From Martinezella lusitana (GTDB lineage: Bacteria; Pseudomonadota; Alphaproteobacteria; Rhizobiales; Rhizobiaceae), in the NCBI RefSeq assembly GCF_016901135.1, contig NZ_JAFEVL010000001.1, positions 1-64,000 on the forward strand: DNA of 64,000 nucleotides. Reading direction: 5' to 3'. Made by a program: the position numbers and the translations under genes. Every line of letters starts with the position of its first letter. Positions within the stretch are counted from its first letter, which is position 1. This document shows, piece after piece, positions 63,107 to 64,000 of the stretch. A model generated the notes under the pieces. The model saw nothing but the letters and a program-made list of their open reading frames with translations, was not told where the DNA came from and ran no database searches.

Positions 63107-63718
63107 TCACGCACATATCCGTCTCACCGTGGTCTCAGGACCGATCAGGCCAGCATCGAGGTCCACCGAGATGAAGCCCTGAATGATCAGGCTTGCAAAC
63201 CCGGCCACCGCTTTCGTTTCCGTGAAGGCCGCCAGGCTTTCCGCAACGGTCAGGGTACCGTTTTCGTCGAGCCCGGCGAGCAAACGTAGCCGATCTCCGA
63301 GCGGCACCTGGTAGTTGGTGTACCTTAGGAGGTCCTTCGCGTTTCGAAGTCTCGGCCCGCCATAGATTTCATCCCGCCGAAGCTGGCGGTAGGACATCCC
63401 CATTTTGCGTGCGGAAGCCGCCAGCAGGTCGATGTCGACATCCCTGTCCGGCGCGTCAACGAGTTCGAGGCAGCCATCGGCATCGAGGATTTCGAAATCC
63501 GGCACGTGAGCTTCGTCCCCGTAAGGAAGCGAGGACGGCAGGCATTTCCAATGAATGATGGCAGGATCGAAATCGAAAATACAGGCGGCGTCACGCGACA
63601 CCTGCGATCGGTAGATGGTGACACCGTTACACTTGATGGTACCAGCTGGATAATAGGTTCGGATCGACGCGGTTTTTCTATTGGCGCGCAACGTCAGCGC
63701 GCGGGACGCAATACCCAT
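63107..63718 (-). CDS. TnsA-like paralogue lacking the usual catalytic lysine
   Basis: A 203-residue protein that parallels the second half of the 283-residue TnsA-like protein. A nuclease-like segment HVPDFEILDADGCLELVDAP (D74; the lysine after the second strand is missing) is followed by RNAKDLLRYTNYQVPLGDRL and IIQGFISVDLDAGLIGPETT, matching in order NAHDILRA and LIDRGHLVPLSRGRIS of the first TnsA. I infer a diverged TnsA paralogue, probably not a nuclease. GAGGTGCTCTT precedes the ATG. It is first in a transcript with the FtsH-like protease, so it may be its adaptor. Confidence 0.55.
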   Translation of the reverse strand: MGIASRALTLRANRKTASIRTYYPAGTIKCNGVTIYRSQVSRDAACIFDFDPAIIHWKCLPSSLPYGDEAHVPDFEILDADGCLELVDAPDRDVDIDLLAASARKMGMSYRQLRRDEIYGGPRLRNAKDLLRYTNYQVPLGDRLRLLAGLDENGTLTVAESLAAFTETKAVAGFASLIIQGFISVDLDAGLIGPETTVRRICA

Positions 63719-63818
63719 AAGAGCACCTCAATGACCTAATAGATGATCGGAGCCGCCGACGGGCGGTTCGAAGATCAACGTATTCGTATGAGGGCGGCGC
63801 GCTGTTTCATGACGTGAA

Positions 63819-63847
63819 CATTTAGAGAACATCGCGTGCACCGTCAA
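63819..63847 (-). promoter_or_regulatory. Candidate promoter for the TnsA-paralogue/protease pair
   Basis: On the minus strand TTGACG (63842-63847) and TAAATG (63819-63824) are 17 bases apart, an acceptable sigma-70 arrangement. It gives a leader of about 100 bases before the ATG at 63718. Confidence 0.45.
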
Positions 63848-63918
63848 GAGGTCGCACGCGGAAAAGTTGAATTTTGTTGCCATTCAAGGTGCGAGGTTAC
63901 TGTCTGACAATCCGCGAC

Positions 63919-64000
63919 CTATGACAAAAACGGTGCGTCAGGCATATCAAACACCGTCTCGAACTCCCAACTCTCTTGCCAAGCGGAATCGATGTCGAGC
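63919..64000 (-). CDS. C-terminal end of a gene from the right edge (partial)
   Basis: A minus-strand frame enters from the window edge and ends at a TAG (63919-63921), encoding LDIDSAWQESWEFETVFD then MPDAPFLS. Residue composition and GC3 are gene-like. No family can be named from 26 residues. It lies on the same strand as the rest of the element. Confidence 0.45.
   Translation of the reverse strand, partial: LDIDSAWQESWEFETVFDMPDAPFLS

Noticed and set aside
53354-64000. CRISPR-associated or guide-RNA-directed transposon
   Set aside because: No cas genes or repeat-spacer array is visible in the window; the TniQ protein is long and looks like a DNA-binding target selector.

Overview
The window is chromosomal DNA from a Rhizobium-type alphaproteobacterium (Rhizobiales, closest in character to Rhizobium/Agrobacterium). 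I infer this from high-GC codon use, the F1 operon order atpHAGDC, an alphaproteobacterial hemA (C4-pathway 5-aminolevulinate synthase), a soluble NAD-dependent formate dehydrogenase cluster, frequent GTG starts, and several families of intergenic palindromes typical of rhizobia. No rRNA, tRNA, CRISPR array, or nod/nif gene was recognised.

Layout. (1) 0.4-6.4 kb: a PCMT-like methyltransferase, an ABC exporter, the replication-restart helicase PriA and a DUF4345-type membrane protein, with TCGCAAA/TTTGCGA motifs scattered in the gaps. (2) 6.6-11.65 kb: the F1 ATP synthase operon, closed by a strong terminator. (3) 11.7-16.6 kb: a LysR regulator divergent from a catabolic operon (iron-type alcohol dehydrogenase, aldehyde dehydrogenase, enolase-superfamily enzyme). 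(4) 16.6-25 kb: a membrane acyltransferase, a SoxR/flavin reductase pair with a textbook SoxR box, GlpD/GlpR, an SDR, an ArsR regulator, and a MarR/quinone oxidoreductase pair sharing a 20-bp direct repeat. (5) 25.1-34.2 kb: the formate module lysR-fdsGBA-fdhD-fdsD plus an OxlT-like MFS carrier. (6) 34.3-51.8 kb: a free-standing AlaRS-like catalytic domain beside a chemoreceptor fragment and CheW, arginase with an Lrp regulator, TamA/TamB, a glycine-zipper lipoprotein, a form-II CO-dehydrogenase-like enzyme, HemA, Dxr and a BON-domain protein.

From 51.8 kb the chromosome changes character: a decayed lysozyme-inhibitor gene, a protein with a HEPN-like motif, an integrase relic and a small secreted protein lead to a Tn7-like element. 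Its transposition genes lie on the minus strand in the order TnsA-like, TnsB-like (DDE), TnsC-like (AAA+), TniQ/TnsD-like, followed by a terminator and then repeated motifs that look like transposon-end sites (53.4-53.6 kb). Upstream of tnsA, on the same strand, are a 52-residue ORF, a motif-rich non-coding region, a membrane-less FtsH-like AAA+ metalloprotease, and a 203-residue protein that appears to be a second TnsA-like protein without the usual catalytic lysine. The far end of the element was not found, so membership of these last genes is inferred.

The most unusual content is this Tn7-like module coupled to an AAA+ protease and a catalytically altered TnsA paralogue. A transposon-encoded protease could remodel or destroy the transposition complex, or form a defence cargo; both are hypotheses. 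The stand-alone AlaRS-like protein is the second most notable gene.
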